From contig NZ_JAHXBN010000010.1 in the NCBI RefSeq assembly GCF_019924045.1, forward strand, positions 558,001-622,000: a DNA stretch of 64,000 nt, read 5' to 3'. Shown one piece after another: positions 24,633-33,408 of this stretch. Within the stretch, counting starts at the first letter, position 1. Each line of letters starts with the position of its first letter. The position numbers and the translations under genes were made by a program. Source of the DNA: Dyadobacter fermentans (GTDB lineage Bacteria; Bacteroidota; Bacteroidia; Cytophagales; Spirosomataceae). The notes below the pieces were generated by a model. The model saw nothing but the letters and a program-made list of their open reading frames with translations. It was not told the DNA's origin and did no database searches.

Positions 24633-25184
24633 TTAAGCGATTGTAGCTTCGCCTTTTTGCCAGTTGCAAGGGCAAAGTTCGTCAGTTTGCAACGCATCGA
24701 GTACGCGCAAAACTTCCGGTACGTTACGGCCTACTGAAAGGTCGTTTACAGATACCCAACGGATGATACCTTGTGGATCCACGATGTAAGTCACGCGGTA
24801 AGCGATTTTCTCGTTCGCTTCGAGAATACCCAGCTCTTCTGCCAATGACTTCGAAGTATCGGCCAGCATCGGGAATTGCAGGTCGCGCAGGTCGTCGTGG
24901 TTTTTGCGCCATGCCAGGTGCACGTATTCGCTGTCGGTAGAAGCACCGATCAGGATCGTGTCGCGGTCAGCGAAGTCTGCAGTGTGTTTGTTGAATTCTG
25001 CAATCTCGGTAGGGCACACAAAAGTGAAGTCTTTTGGCCACCAGAACATGACCATCCATTTCTCAGCGTTCTTGTGATCTTCTGAGGTAATATCGTAGAA
25101 TTCGTTTCCTTTTTCAAGCGATACTACGGATGTCTTTTTAAATTCCGGGAAAACCGATCCCACTGATAACAGTCTATTAGCCAT
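24633..25184 (-). CDS. AhpC/Prx1-type peroxiredoxin
   Basis: The 183-residue thioredoxin-fold peroxidase reduces hydrogen peroxide and alkyl hydroperoxides. The peroxidatic cysteine is Cys57 in FTFVCPTEI. A C-terminal DELCPCNW (Cys171, Cys173) provides the likely resolving cysteine, as in typical 2-Cys enzymes, with an extra neighbouring Cys. The conserved Arg lies in the IRWVSVNDLSVGRN region. It is followed by a hairpin terminator and then the AhpD-like gene, matching the known AhpC/AhpD reductase pairing of other bacteria. A well-formed promoter (TTG, 20 bases, TAGTTTTG) lies upstream. No OxyR gene is visible in the window. Family assignment is firm. Confidence 0.92.
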   Translation of the reverse strand: MANRLLSVGSVFPEFKKTSVVSLEKGNEFYDITSEDHKNAEKWMVMFWWPKDFTFVCPTEIAEFNKHTADFADRDTILIGASTDSEYVHLAWRKNHDDLRDLQFPMLADTSKSLAEELGILEANEKIAYRVTYIVDPQGIIRWVSVNDLSVGRNVPEVLRVLDALQTDELCPCNWQKGEATIA

Positions 25185-25223
25185 GATTGCTCGTTTGTTT
25201 ATAAATTGTATTTTTTGGTGTTA

Positions 25224-25254
25224 CAAAACTACGAACGGTGAGTACATGGGACAA
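25224..25254 (-). promoter_or_regulatory. Promoter of the ahpC-like gene
   Basis: On the minus strand TTG, a 20-base spacer and TAGTTTTG fit the Bacteroidota -33/-7 consensus, with the start codon about 40 bases downstream. This is one of the best promoter matches in the window. Confidence 0.68.
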
Positions 25255-25400
25255 CCCCTGGCCTGGTACTATGCCAGGAAAGAGTTGTTTTAATTGAATG
25301 AATTTAGTTTTATTTATAGGAACGGAGTTGTTATAGATGAAATTGATATCTCCATCAATTTTTGCAATATAATTATACTAATAATAACTGTAATTATAAA

Positions 25401-26708
25401 TTATTTATCGGGCATCACGCTGAGCACGGTTTCCAGCGACATTCCCCGCGAGCCCTTGATGAGGAAATATGTATTTTCTTGCGGATTATCCATGATCCAG
25501 TTGTGGAGCGAGAATTTATCGGGAAAATAGTAAGCCTTCGGCAATGCGGGCAGCGCGTGCTGCATGAGTTTTCCTGCAAGTATTACGACGTCGAACTTCT
25601 CACCGGCAATTTGTTTTCCCAAAGCCAAATGTTCCTCCGGCGCGGCTTCGCCGAGCTCGAACATGTCGCCCAGGATCAGTATTTTACGCGGGGCGTCCAT
25701 TCTGCCAAAATTAGCCACGGCGGCAGCCATCGATGACGGATTCGCATTGTAAGCATCCATAATCACGGTATTTGTGCCTTTTTTGACGATTTGCGATCGG
25801 TTATTGTCAGGTTCGTAAGTCGCTACGGCTTCATAGGCATCGGCATCCTCCACACCGAAATGCTTTCCTACGGAAAGTGCAGCACAGATGTTGTCGAAAT
25901 TGTACCTTCCCGGCAGATGCGTGGTTACGGTCTTGCCGCGGTTGCTGAAAACGACGTTCGGGTTTTCTTCGATCAGCGTCGGGTTCACCGGGCTGTTTTC
26001 AGAGCAATAGAATACGATCTCACCAAATGCGCGACGCTTGCTTACCATGTCCATGATCACCTCCTGCGTGGAGTTCACAAACACGGTCCCCTTCTTTTTG
26101 GAAAGGTAGTCGAACAGCTCGCCTTTGCCTTTGATAATGCCCGCAACGCCTCCGAAGCCTTCCAAATGTGCCTTGCCGATGTTGGTAATGAGCCCGTGGG
26201 TCGGCTGCGCAATGCTGCTTAGCAACGCAATTTCCTGCTGGTGGTTGGCACCCATTTCGATCACGGCCATTTCATGCTTCGCGGGATCAATGCTCAGGAT
26301 CGTGAGCGGTACGCCGATGTGGTTGTTCAGGTTCCCGCGCGTGGCGTAGGTGTTGAACTTCATCGAAAGCACTTTCGCGATAAGCTCCTTAGTGGTGGTT
26401 TTGCCGTTGGAGCCGGTCAATGCCACTACCGGAAATTCGAAAGTTTTGCGGTGATGCCGCGCCAGGTCCTGCAAGGCGGTAAGGCCGTCTTCGAACAGTA
26501 AAAAACGGTCGCTGGTGACCACGTTTGGGTCATCGACCACAGCATAGGCCGCACCTTTTTGCAATGCCTCGGCGGCATATTGGTTACCATCGAATTTATC
26601 GCCTTTCAATGCGAAGAAAATGCAGCCCTCCGTAATCTGGCGGGTGTCGGTGGAAACTTTGGCGCCCTTGCGGTATATATCGTAAAGTGTTTCTATGGAA
26701 GTATACAT
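25401..26708 (-). CDS. murF: UDP-N-acetylmuramoyl-tripeptide--D-alanyl-D-alanine ligase
   Basis: This cytoplasmic ligase joins D-Ala-D-Ala to the UDP-MurNAc-tripeptide, the last cytoplasmic step of peptidoglycan precursor assembly, using ATP. The 435-residue length fits the family. Domains run in order: N-terminal UDP-binding part (about 1-85) with VSTDTRQITEGCIFFALKG; central ATPase with P-loop GSNGKTTTKE (99-108), VIEMGANHQQEI and LITNIGKAHLEGFG; and C-terminal ligase domain with MDAYNANPSSMAAAV and ILGDMFELG. It stands alone rather than in the dcw cluster. This is not unusual in Bacteroidota. No terminator hairpin is evident after its stop. Confidence 0.96.
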   Translation of the reverse strand: MYTSIETLYDIYRKGAKVSTDTRQITEGCIFFALKGDKFDGNQYAAEALQKGAAYAVVDDPNVVTSDRFLLFEDGLTALQDLARHHRKTFEFPVVALTGSNGKTTTKELIAKVLSMKFNTYATRGNLNNHIGVPLTILSIDPAKHEMAVIEMGANHQQEIALLSSIAQPTHGLITNIGKAHLEGFGGVAGIIKGKGELFDYLSKKKGTVFVNSTQEVIMDMVSKRRAFGEIVFYCSENSPVNPTLIEENPNVVFSNRGKTVTTHLPGRYNFDNICAALSVGKHFGVEDADAYEAVATYEPDNNRSQIVKKGTNTVIMDAYNANPSSMAAAVANFGRMDAPRKILILGDMFELGEAAPEEHLALGKQIAGEKFDVVILAGKLMQHALPALPKAYYFPDKFSLHNWIMDNPQENTYFLIKGSRGMSLETVLSVMPDK

Positions 26709-26819
26709 GAAATGTTGGCTCGTTATAAAGTTATGCAGGCTTATTTCGTTAGGTTTAGGACAAACTAAACCGCGGCGGACCGCCGGAAACCTGCAAAACT
26801 AATAGATTATTCCTCAACG

Positions 26820-29087
26820 ATGCGAACCAAATTTACCTCCTTCATCCTCTGCCTGATTTGCTTTTATAAACCTTCTCACCTGCTGGCCCAGCAAGCCTGG
26901 TTCAAGCTGGATACGCTTACAAGCGTGTCGACCGGCGGCGTGAAAATGACCAACCCATGGGGTGGGGGGCTCAATGCCTCGCAGTTCCTGAAAATGCATT
27001 TGAATAACGACGCCGACGAGGACCTTGTCGTGTACGATCGTACGAATAGCAAGGTTACCACATTCGTGGCAGGCCCCGACCCATTGAATGCAGGTAAAAA
27101 GACCTTCATTCATGCGCCCTATTACGAAACGCTTTTTCCGCAGGTGGATAACTGGATGATCCTCGCCGACTACAACGGCGACGGCCTGAAAGACCTTTTT
27201 GCGAGCACGTCGCTGGGTATTGTGGTTTATCAGCAGGTCAAAACGGGGAATGTATGGTCGTGGAAAAAGGTCCGTGATGTGTTGTATACCAAAGGCTTCT
27301 CGGGCAATATCAATATGCAGGTGTCGGGTACCGACATTCCCGCCATTACCGACATCGACGACGACGGCGACCTCGATCTATTGACCTTCGATTTTTCAGG
27401 AAACTATATTGAACTCCACCAGAACCTGAGCATGGAGAAGTTCGGGGTGCGCGATAGTCTCGGCACGCAGGCAAGCCCGGTTTTTCAGCGCAATGGCGAT
27501 TGCTGGGGGAATTTTCATAAAGGAGATGCCGAAGATTTCGTGGTAGGCGTGGATTGCGGCGTGGTAACCGATCCATCCAAGCGGGTGGCCTCGCCTCTGG
27601 GCATCCGGCACGCGGGGAATTCGATCCTTCTCCACGACCTGAATGGCGATGGTACCAAAGACCTCCTCGCCGGCCACGTGAGCAACGACCACATTTCATT
27701 TCTGACCAACTCCGCCAAAGGCATCATGGCCAATTTTACCGCTTTCACCAACACCTATCCGGTTGTGGATCCCGTAGCGCTGCACATTTTTCCCGCAGGT
27801 TTTTATGAAGACGTGGATTTCGATGGCGTCAAAGACCTGCTCATCGCGCCGAGCCTGCCCGCGAGCGACGCGAACATGACCGATTTTAAATCCTCGGGCT
27901 GGTATTATCACAATGAAGGCACGAGTGATAAGCCTGTTTTCAAACTGGTGCGGAAGAACTTTTTACAGGATCAGATGATCGACGTCGGAGAGAATGCGGT
28001 ACCCTCCTTTTTTGACATAGACGGTGATGGCGACCTGGATATGCTCATCGGCACAGGCGGAATGCCCTATACGGGCGGGTTCAAGGGGAGTTTCTGGCTT
28101 CTGAGAAACACCGGAACGGCCACAGAGCCCAATTTTACATTTGAATCGCAGGATTACCTCGAACTCCTTCCCAAACTTTCGGTTTACAATATCAAACCCC
28201 AATGGGCGGATTTCAATGGAGACGGTGTTCCCGACCTCGGTTTTGCAGCTACGGCTTCCTTCACCTTGAAACTCGAATACCGCTACATTCCCAACAAAGG
28301 CACGAATGGGGGCGCCGCGCAGCTGAACCTCGCCGATGCCGTTACGATCGCATTGCCTTCGGACCTGCAAATCGGCGATTCGCCCTATTTCTATGATGCC
28401 GACGGCGATGGCGACCTCGATCTGCTGATCGGTAAAACGCAGGGTAATATTTACTACTACACCAATACCGGTAGCAACAAACAATACGCATTCAAACTGG
28501 AAACCGACTCCTTCGCAGGCGTGGGGATCAATTTCGCCGGTCGCTTCTCGCAAGTCGCTGTGGCGGATTTCGACCTCGACGGCAAGCCCGACCTCGCAAC
28601 CGTCGATCACACCGGGGCGATCCGTGTGTTCAACAACGCCGATTGGGGCAAATGGACCGACCGCGCCAGCGCCATTATCAGTGTGAATGACAAGGCGGGT
28701 AATCCGTATTTGGGAAATTACCTATCCCTGGCCGTTGCCGATTTGAATGGCGATAAAAAGCCGGACGTCGCGATCGGGAACAATGCCGGCGGCGTGCGTC
28801 TGCTAACCAACGTACTGCCCGTTTCAGTCACCGGCGTTGAGCCTGGCGATGCCGTGGAGGTAAAGGTTTTTCCCAATCCATCGGTCGACTATTTCAACAT
28901 CCATTCTTCCAAAAAAGGCACTTTCGATGTGCTCACGGCAGGCGGTGTGCGAATGCTCCGAAACCGTGGTATCCGTGCCAACGAGACGCAACAAATATCG
29001 ACCGCACAATGGCCGGCCGGCCTTTACCTCGTCGAACTGAAAACAGGTAACAGCCGGGCTGTGAGGAAGGTTGTCGTAGGCGACTGA
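26820..29087 (+). CDS. T9SS-exported FG-GAP/VCBS repeat protein
   Basis: The 755-residue protein has a signal peptide (to about residue 23). At least eight calcium-binding FG-GAP/VCBS loops with the pattern DxDxDGxxD are seen, for example DIDDDGDLDLL, DLNGDGTKDLL, DIDGDGDLDMLIG, DADGDGDLDLLIG and DLNGDKKPDVAIG. They predict a beta-propeller of integrin-alpha type. The C-terminal 80 residues are a type A T9SS sorting domain (VKVFPNPSVDYF through GLYLVELKTGNSRAVRK). It should be on the cell surface and may bind glycans or proteins; no catalytic motif is seen. It is divergent from murF and precedes rhaT by 86 bases. Confidence 0.88.
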   Translation: MRTKFTSFILCLICFYKPSHLLAQQAWFKLDTLTSVSTGGVKMTNPWGGGLNASQFLKMHLNNDADEDLVVYDRTNSKVTTFVAGPDPLNAGKKTFIHAPYYETLFPQVDNWMILADYNGDGLKDLFASTSLGIVVYQQVKTGNVWSWKKVRDVLYTKGFSGNINMQVSGTDIPAITDIDDDGDLDLLTFDFSGNYIELHQNLSMEKFGVRDSLGTQASPVFQRNGDCWGNFHKGDAEDFVVGVDCGVVTDPSKRVASPLGIRHAGNSILLHDLNGDGTKDLLAGHVSNDHISFLTNSAKGIMANFTAFTNTYPVVDPVALHIFPAGFYEDVDFDGVKDLLIAPSLPASDANMTDFKSSGWYYHNEGTSDKPVFKLVRKNFLQDQMIDVGENAVPSFFDIDGDGDLDMLIGTGGMPYTGGFKGSFWLLRNTGTATEPNFTFESQDYLELLPKLSVYNIKPQWADFNGDGVPDLGFAATASFTLKLEYRYIPNKGTNGGAAQLNLADAVTIALPSDLQIGDSPYFYDADGDGDLDLLIGKTQGNIYYYTNTGSNKQYAFKLETDSFAGVGINFAGRFSQVAVADFDLDGKPDLATVDHTGAIRVFNNADWGKWTDRASAIISVNDKAGNPYLGNYLSLAVADLNGDKKPDVAIGNNAGGVRLLTNVLPVSVTGVEPGDAVEVKVFPNPSVDYFNIHSSKKGTFDVLTAGGVRMLRNRGIRANETQQISTAQWPAGLYLVELKTGNSRAVRKVVVGD

Positions 29088-29173
29088 GTATTCCATCGAT
29101 TTTAAAGACTTGCCTGGCTTGCCAGTAGATACCCGGAGGATCGCTCTTACATGATAAAATTCTAAAAATATTC

Positions 29174-30256
29174 ATGCAAGCTCTTCTGGGTGTTATCTTC
29201 CATTTCATCGGTGGCTTCGCCTCCGGCAGTTTTTACATTCCTTACAAGCAAGTCAAAGGCTGGGCCTGGGAATCTTACTGGATCGTGGGGGGGCTGTTCT
29301 CCTGGCTGATCGTCCCGCCGCTCGCGGCTTACCTCACTATTCCGGGCTATACCGAAATCATCGCCCACACCAACGGCGGCATTCTCTTTCTGACGTATTT
29401 CTTCGGGGTGCTCTGGGGCATAGGCGGCCTCACGTACGGGCTGGGCGTGCGCTACCTGGGCGTGGCGCTCGGGAGTTCGATCATCCTGGGGCTTTGTTCG
29501 GTTTTCGGTGCGTTGATCCCCTCGGTGTATTACGAGTTCAACCCACAGCCGGGGAAGGATACGATTTCAATGCTATTCAGCAATGCCTGGGGACAATGGG
29601 TGCTCATCGGTTTGCTCGTTTGCGTGATCGGGATTGTCATTTGCGGCAAGGCCGGAGCAATGAAGGACGCCGATTTGCGTAAAACCGGCCACGCCGCGGC
29701 CGACAATACCGAATTTAAAATCGGGCTTGGGCTCACGGTATCGATCATTTCGGGTATCCTCAGCGCCTGTTTCGCATTCGGGATCGATGCCGGTAAGATC
29801 ATGGCGCAGGAGGCAAATGAGATATGGAAAGCGGCCAACCCGGGGCAGGGAGAATTTTTATTCCAAAACAATGTGACTTATGTTGTAATCCTCTGGGGCG
29901 GGCTTACTACTAATTTCATCTGGTGTATGCTCCTCAATGCGCGCAACAAAACCTTCGGAAACTATACCGACGGCTCGACGCCTTTGCTTTCGAACTATAT
30001 TTTTTCCGCATTGGCCGGTACAACGTGGTTCCTGCAATTCTTCTTTTACGGGATGGGAGAGAGTAAGTTAGGAAACGGGCCGAGTTCCTGGATTCTGCAC
30101 ATGGCATTCATTATCCTGGTAGCCAACTCGTGGGGACTAGTCCTGAAAGAATGGAAAGGAGTAAGTAAAAAGACCATTTCCTCGATCATCATCGGTATTC
30201 TGGTGATCGTGCTCTCGGTGCTGATCGTCGGTTATGGCAACTATTTGAAAGAATAA
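29174..30256 (+). CDS. rhaT: L-rhamnose/proton symporter
   Basis: The 360-residue inner-membrane protein has ten hydrophobic helices and matches the RhaT family. The N-terminal GVIFHFIGGFASGSFYIPYKQVKGWAWESYW and the central VLWGIGGLTYGLGVRYLGVALGSSI stretches are characteristic. RhaT moves L-rhamnose with protons into the cytoplasm. The family in Bacteroidota also includes members whose sugar is unproven, so the substrate is an inference from family. No rhamnose isomerase or kinase is in the window. It is followed 3 bases later by a DUF6786 lipoprotein gene, with which it forms an operon. The sugar epimerase genes further along are not adjacent. Confidence 0.85.
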   Translation: MQALLGVIFHFIGGFASGSFYIPYKQVKGWAWESYWIVGGLFSWLIVPPLAAYLTIPGYTEIIAHTNGGILFLTYFFGVLWGIGGLTYGLGVRYLGVALGSSIILGLCSVFGALIPSVYYEFNPQPGKDTISMLFSNAWGQWVLIGLLVCVIGIVICGKAGAMKDADLRKTGHAAADNTEFKIGLGLTVSIISGILSACFAFGIDAGKIMAQEANEIWKAANPGQGEFLFQNNVTYVVILWGGLTTNFIWCMLLNARNKTFGNYTDGSTPLLSNYIFSALAGTTWFLQFFFYGMGESKLGNGPSSWILHMAFIILVANSWGLVLKEWKGVSKKTISSIIIGILVIVLSVLIVGYGNYLKE

Positions 30257-30259
30257 CCT

Positions 30260-31498
30260 ATGAAAGCGCATTACCCGGTAATTCTGGCGGCGATAATGAC
30301 GGCTGCGGGCTGTTCGTCGGACCATAAAACTGATCAGAAGAAATTGGAAACACAGCAAACGCAGGCGGCCGGGACTTTCGGTTACGACCTGACTTTTTTG
30401 AAGAAATATAAAGAGGCTGTCGTGCTCGCTGCGCCCGATAATGCAGAGGCACAGGCTATTATCATCCCGGCGTATCAGGGCAGGGTGATGACCAGCACTG
30501 CCAATGGCGATGGCGGAAACAGCTATGGCTGGATCAATTACAAGCTCGTTGAAAGCGGTCAGCATCAGCCACATATGAACGGTTTCGGCGGGGAGGAGCG
30601 TTTCTGGCTCTCTCCCGAAGGCGGCCAGTTTTCGGTGTATTTCAAAAAAGGACAAAGCTTCGAGTTCGAAAACTGGCAGACTCCGCCGCTGATCGATACG
30701 GTTGCCTACAAAGTGGTGGAATCGGATGCGCATTCGGTGAAATTCCAGATCGATGCGATGATCGAGAATTATTCCGGCAAGAAGTTTGTGATCGGGATCA
30801 GCCGGAAAATTCAGATGCTCACCAAGGAGGATATGGCTAATCTGCTCGATTTGCCCGCATTAAGTGGCGTCAAGGCGGTTGCGTACCGTTCCACTAACGT
30901 CGTAACCAATCAGGACGAAGCCTGGAAAGCCGAAACGGGAATGCTGGGTATCTGGCTGCTGGGCATGTTCCGGCCGTCGGACCAGACGACCATCATCGCG
31001 CCGTTTTCGAAAGCATTATCCGAAAAGCCGCTCATTACCGACGATTATTTTGGCCGGATACCTGCCGACAGGCTCGTTGTCAAAGACTCGGTATTGTTCC
31101 TCAAAGCCGACGGCAAGCACCGCAGTAAGATCGGTATCGCGCCGAAATCGGCCCGGAATGTGGCTGGAAGCTACGATGGGGATAAGGGCATTCTCACCAT
31201 CATTCAATACGATCTCGACCCGCACGGCCAGTACATGAAGTCGACCTGGGAGCTGCATAAAGATCCTTACAACGGCGACGCTTTAAATGCCTACAATGAC
31301 GGCAAACTGGCCGACGGCACGCAAATGGGACCTTTTTATGAGCTGGAATCGAACTCGTCGGTGAAGGCATTGAAGGAAGGGGAGGCTATTGAGCACCGGC
31401 AGAGCACCTTCCATTTCGAAGGCGACAAAGCAGCACTGAATGCGATCGCCCAAAAGGTGCTCGGTGTAAATATTGACCAAATCGGAGAAATTTTTTAA
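30260..31498 (+). CDS. DUF6786 family lipoprotein
   Basis: The 412-residue protein has a lipobox TAAGC (Cys at about 15) followed by SSDHKTDQ. The mature domain matches the DUF6786 type: YDLTFLKKYKEAVVL near the N-terminus, QGRVMTSTANGDGGNSYGWINY, and GGEERFWLSPEGGQFSVYF. This is the pattern of aldose-1-epimerase-like beta-sandwich folds, though no proven catalytic His/Glu pair can be read with confidence. It may bind or epimerise sugars in the periplasm. It sits 3 bases after rhaT, so a role in presenting the transported sugar is plausible (inference). The C-terminal part VLGVNIDQIGEIF closes the domain. Function is unproven. Confidence 0.8.
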   Translation: MKAHYPVILAAIMTAAGCSSDHKTDQKKLETQQTQAAGTFGYDLTFLKKYKEAVVLAAPDNAEAQAIIIPAYQGRVMTSTANGDGGNSYGWINYKLVESGQHQPHMNGFGGEERFWLSPEGGQFSVYFKKGQSFEFENWQTPPLIDTVAYKVVESDAHSVKFQIDAMIENYSGKKFVIGISRKIQMLTKEDMANLLDLPALSGVKAVAYRSTNVVTNQDEAWKAETGMLGIWLLGMFRPSDQTTIIAPFSKALSEKPLITDDYFGRIPADRLVVKDSVLFLKADGKHRSKIGIAPKSARNVAGSYDGDKGILTIIQYDLDPHGQYMKSTWELHKDPYNGDALNAYNDGKLADGTQMGPFYELESNSSVKALKEGEAIEHRQSTFHFEGDKAALNAIAQKVLGVNIDQIGEIF

Positions 31499-31617
31499 AT
31501 AAAACATGACAGGGCAGGATAGTTAAGGGATAGTCAGTACAGATATTTACGTACTGATGCCAGGCATTTGCCGGACATCAAGGAGCGTATTTCAGACCGC
31601 TGACTATTCCTGATCCT

Positions 31618-32217
31618 GTGAAAAATTCAGAACGTTCATCAGAAACCTATCTGATCACACGCTGGCAGCAGTTTTGTGCGGGGGATAAAACTGCGTTCGG
31701 TGAGCTCACCGAACTGAATTATGCTGCGCTTTACCACTACGGCACGCGTTTCACGCCCGACCGCGACCTGATCAAGGATTGCTTGCAAGACCTTTTTCTC
31801 GAAATCTGGGAAAAACGCGAGACGCTCTCCTACATTGCGGCCATCAAACCCTACCTGTTTCAATCGCTGCGGAACAATCTCATCCGCCGGATTCGCAGGC
31901 AATCGGTTTTCTCCGACATCCGCGACGACGACGTGCAGGACGATATTTCACCCGAATCCGACTGGATCATTCAGGAAACGGACCAACTCACAAGCCACCG
32001 CCTGAAACAAGCCATCGACGCATTGCCCAAACGTCAGAAAGAAGCCCTCTACCTCAAATATTACGAAAACCTGTCCTACGAAGAGATTGCAACCGTCATG
32101 GGGCTGCAACGGCAGGCCGTGGCGAATTACCTGCAATACGGCATACGGAAACTGCGCGAATACTGGCAGCATGCTACGATTTTCCTCGCCCTATGCTCCG
32201 AAATTGCCTGGCACTGA
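31618..32217 (+). CDS. ECF-type RNA polymerase sigma-70 factor
   Basis: The protein is 199 residues from a GTG start (31618-31620). Region 2 lies at about 26-90 with the core-binding stretch YHYGTRFTPDRDLIKDCLQDLFLEIWEKRE. Region 4 lies at about 142-192 with LPKRQKEALYLKYYENLSYEEIATVMGLQRQAVANYL, the DNA-contacting helix-turn-helix. Genes of this type in Bacteroidota pair with a FecR-like anti-sigma factor and drive SusC/SusD loci. That is exactly the order here: the anti-sigma gene starts 87 bases downstream and the SusC with STN domain follows. A short palindrome (31534-31557) precedes it. Predicted to activate this locus. Confidence 0.92.
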   Translation: MKNSERSSETYLITRWQQFCAGDKTAFGELTELNYAALYHYGTRFTPDRDLIKDCLQDLFLEIWEKRETLSYIAAIKPYLFQSLRNNLIRRIRRQSVFSDIRDDDVQDDISPESDWIIQETDQLTSHRLKQAIDALPKRQKEALYLKYYENLSYEEIATVMGLQRQAVANYLQYGIRKLREYWQHATIFLALCSEIAWH

Positions 32218-32304
32218 AAAATTTCTGAAAATTTTTTGAAACTCATGGGTACTATTTGCAGACACGCTACTCATCGTATCAAAGCAAATAGTTAAAGAAA
32301 ATCC

Positions 32305-33387
32305 ATGAATAATTATAGTCATTTCCAGGTGAAGGATTGGCTCGATGATCCGGCGTTTCAGCGCTGGGTTTATCATGGCGAGCAGGATGCGTTTTGGAAA
32401 GAATTTATCCACGACCATCCGGGCCAGCAAGCCAACATCGACCAGGCCCGAGAGCTATTGCTGGCCGTCCGTGGCGAACTCGACGCCCTGCCCGACTCGG
32501 AAGTGAAGCTGCGTGTGAATGAAATCCTGAATGCCATTCCGGATGAAAAGCTGCGTGCATTGCCTTGGTGGAGAAGTAATTGGCTTAAAATAGCGGCTAT
32601 GCTGTTGCTCGCATTAGGCATTGTAACGGCACTATTCAAGGGAAGAGAAAACCTACAAGGTCTGCAGACTTTTGTAGCGGGCCTCAATGACGGTGACAAG
32701 CCGGGGCTGCTGGAAATTCATAATCAAACTAATGCCATACAGCTCGTAAATCTGCCTGACGGCAGCTCGGTAATCCTCAAAAAGCACGCACGGATCAGTT
32801 ACCCGGCCGCCTTTGCAGCCGATCGCCGGGAAGTTACGCTGCGCGGTGAAGCTTTTTTTGAAGTAGTGAAAAATCCGGAACAGCCGTTTTTCGTGTTCGC
32901 AGGTTCGATGGTGACCAAGGTCAAGGGAACGAGTTTCAGCATCAAGGCAAACGACGATGATGAAGATGTGGAGCTGGTCGTGAAAACGGGTGTGGTGGAG
33001 GTTTCCGCCTTGGAAAATGAAGAAAGAAGCCAGGTTGGGGCGGGTAAAAAGTTGATTTTGAAGCCGAACGAGCTGGTTACTTTCAACCGCAAAAGCCTGA
33101 ATATGGTTACGAAAACGGTGCAGAAGCCGGTCCTGCTTAATCTGCCGGCCGAAAGTCAGAATTTCGAATTCAAGCGAACGCCCCTGGCCGAGGTGTTTGC
33201 CGAGTTGGAAAAAACATACGGAATCCGCATTCAGTTTGACGCGCGCGCCATTGCGCATTGCACGCTCACCGCGAAGCTCGGCGACGAGCCGGTGCACGAA
33301 AAGCTTGACCTCATATGCGCGGTCGTGAATGCGCGGTATGAGACGCGCGGAAGCACGGTGACTATTGCCTCGGAAGGCTGCGAATAG
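32305..33387 (+). CDS. FecR family anti-sigma factor (DUF4974)
   Basis: The 360-residue single-pass inner-membrane protein has a cytoplasmic N-terminal part (1-90) that would hold the sigma factor and one membrane helix (about 92-111, WLKIAAMLLLALGIVTAL). The periplasmic FecR domain (about 135-235) contains IQLVNLPDGSSVILKKHARISYPAAF and EVTLRGEAFFEVVKNPEQPFFV. A DUF4974 domain at the C-terminus includes FEFKRTPLAEVFAELEKTYGIRIQFD. It relays a signal from the STN domain of the following SusC to release the upstream sigma factor. Order and spacing (sigma, FecR, SusC) fit the known scheme. Confidence 0.93.
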   Translation: MNNYSHFQVKDWLDDPAFQRWVYHGEQDAFWKEFIHDHPGQQANIDQARELLLAVRGELDALPDSEVKLRVNEILNAIPDEKLRALPWWRSNWLKIAAMLLLALGIVTALFKGRENLQGLQTFVAGLNDGDKPGLLEIHNQTNAIQLVNLPDGSSVILKKHARISYPAAFAADRREVTLRGEAFFEVVKNPEQPFFVFAGSMVTKVKGTSFSIKANDDDEDVELVVKTGVVEVSALENEERSQVGAGKKLILKPNELVTFNRKSLNMVTKTVQKPVLLNLPAESQNFEFKRTPLAEVFAELEKTYGIRIQFDARAIAHCTLTAKLGDEPVHEKLDLICAVVNARYETRGSTVTIASEGCE

Positions 33388-33408
33388 CATTACTTAACCT
33401 TTTAACTT

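Noticed and set aside
25294..25530. 78-residue plus-strand frame with a hydrophobic stretch
   Set aside because: Its second half is antisense to murF and the first half is low-complexity AT-rich spacer; no ribosome site or promoter.
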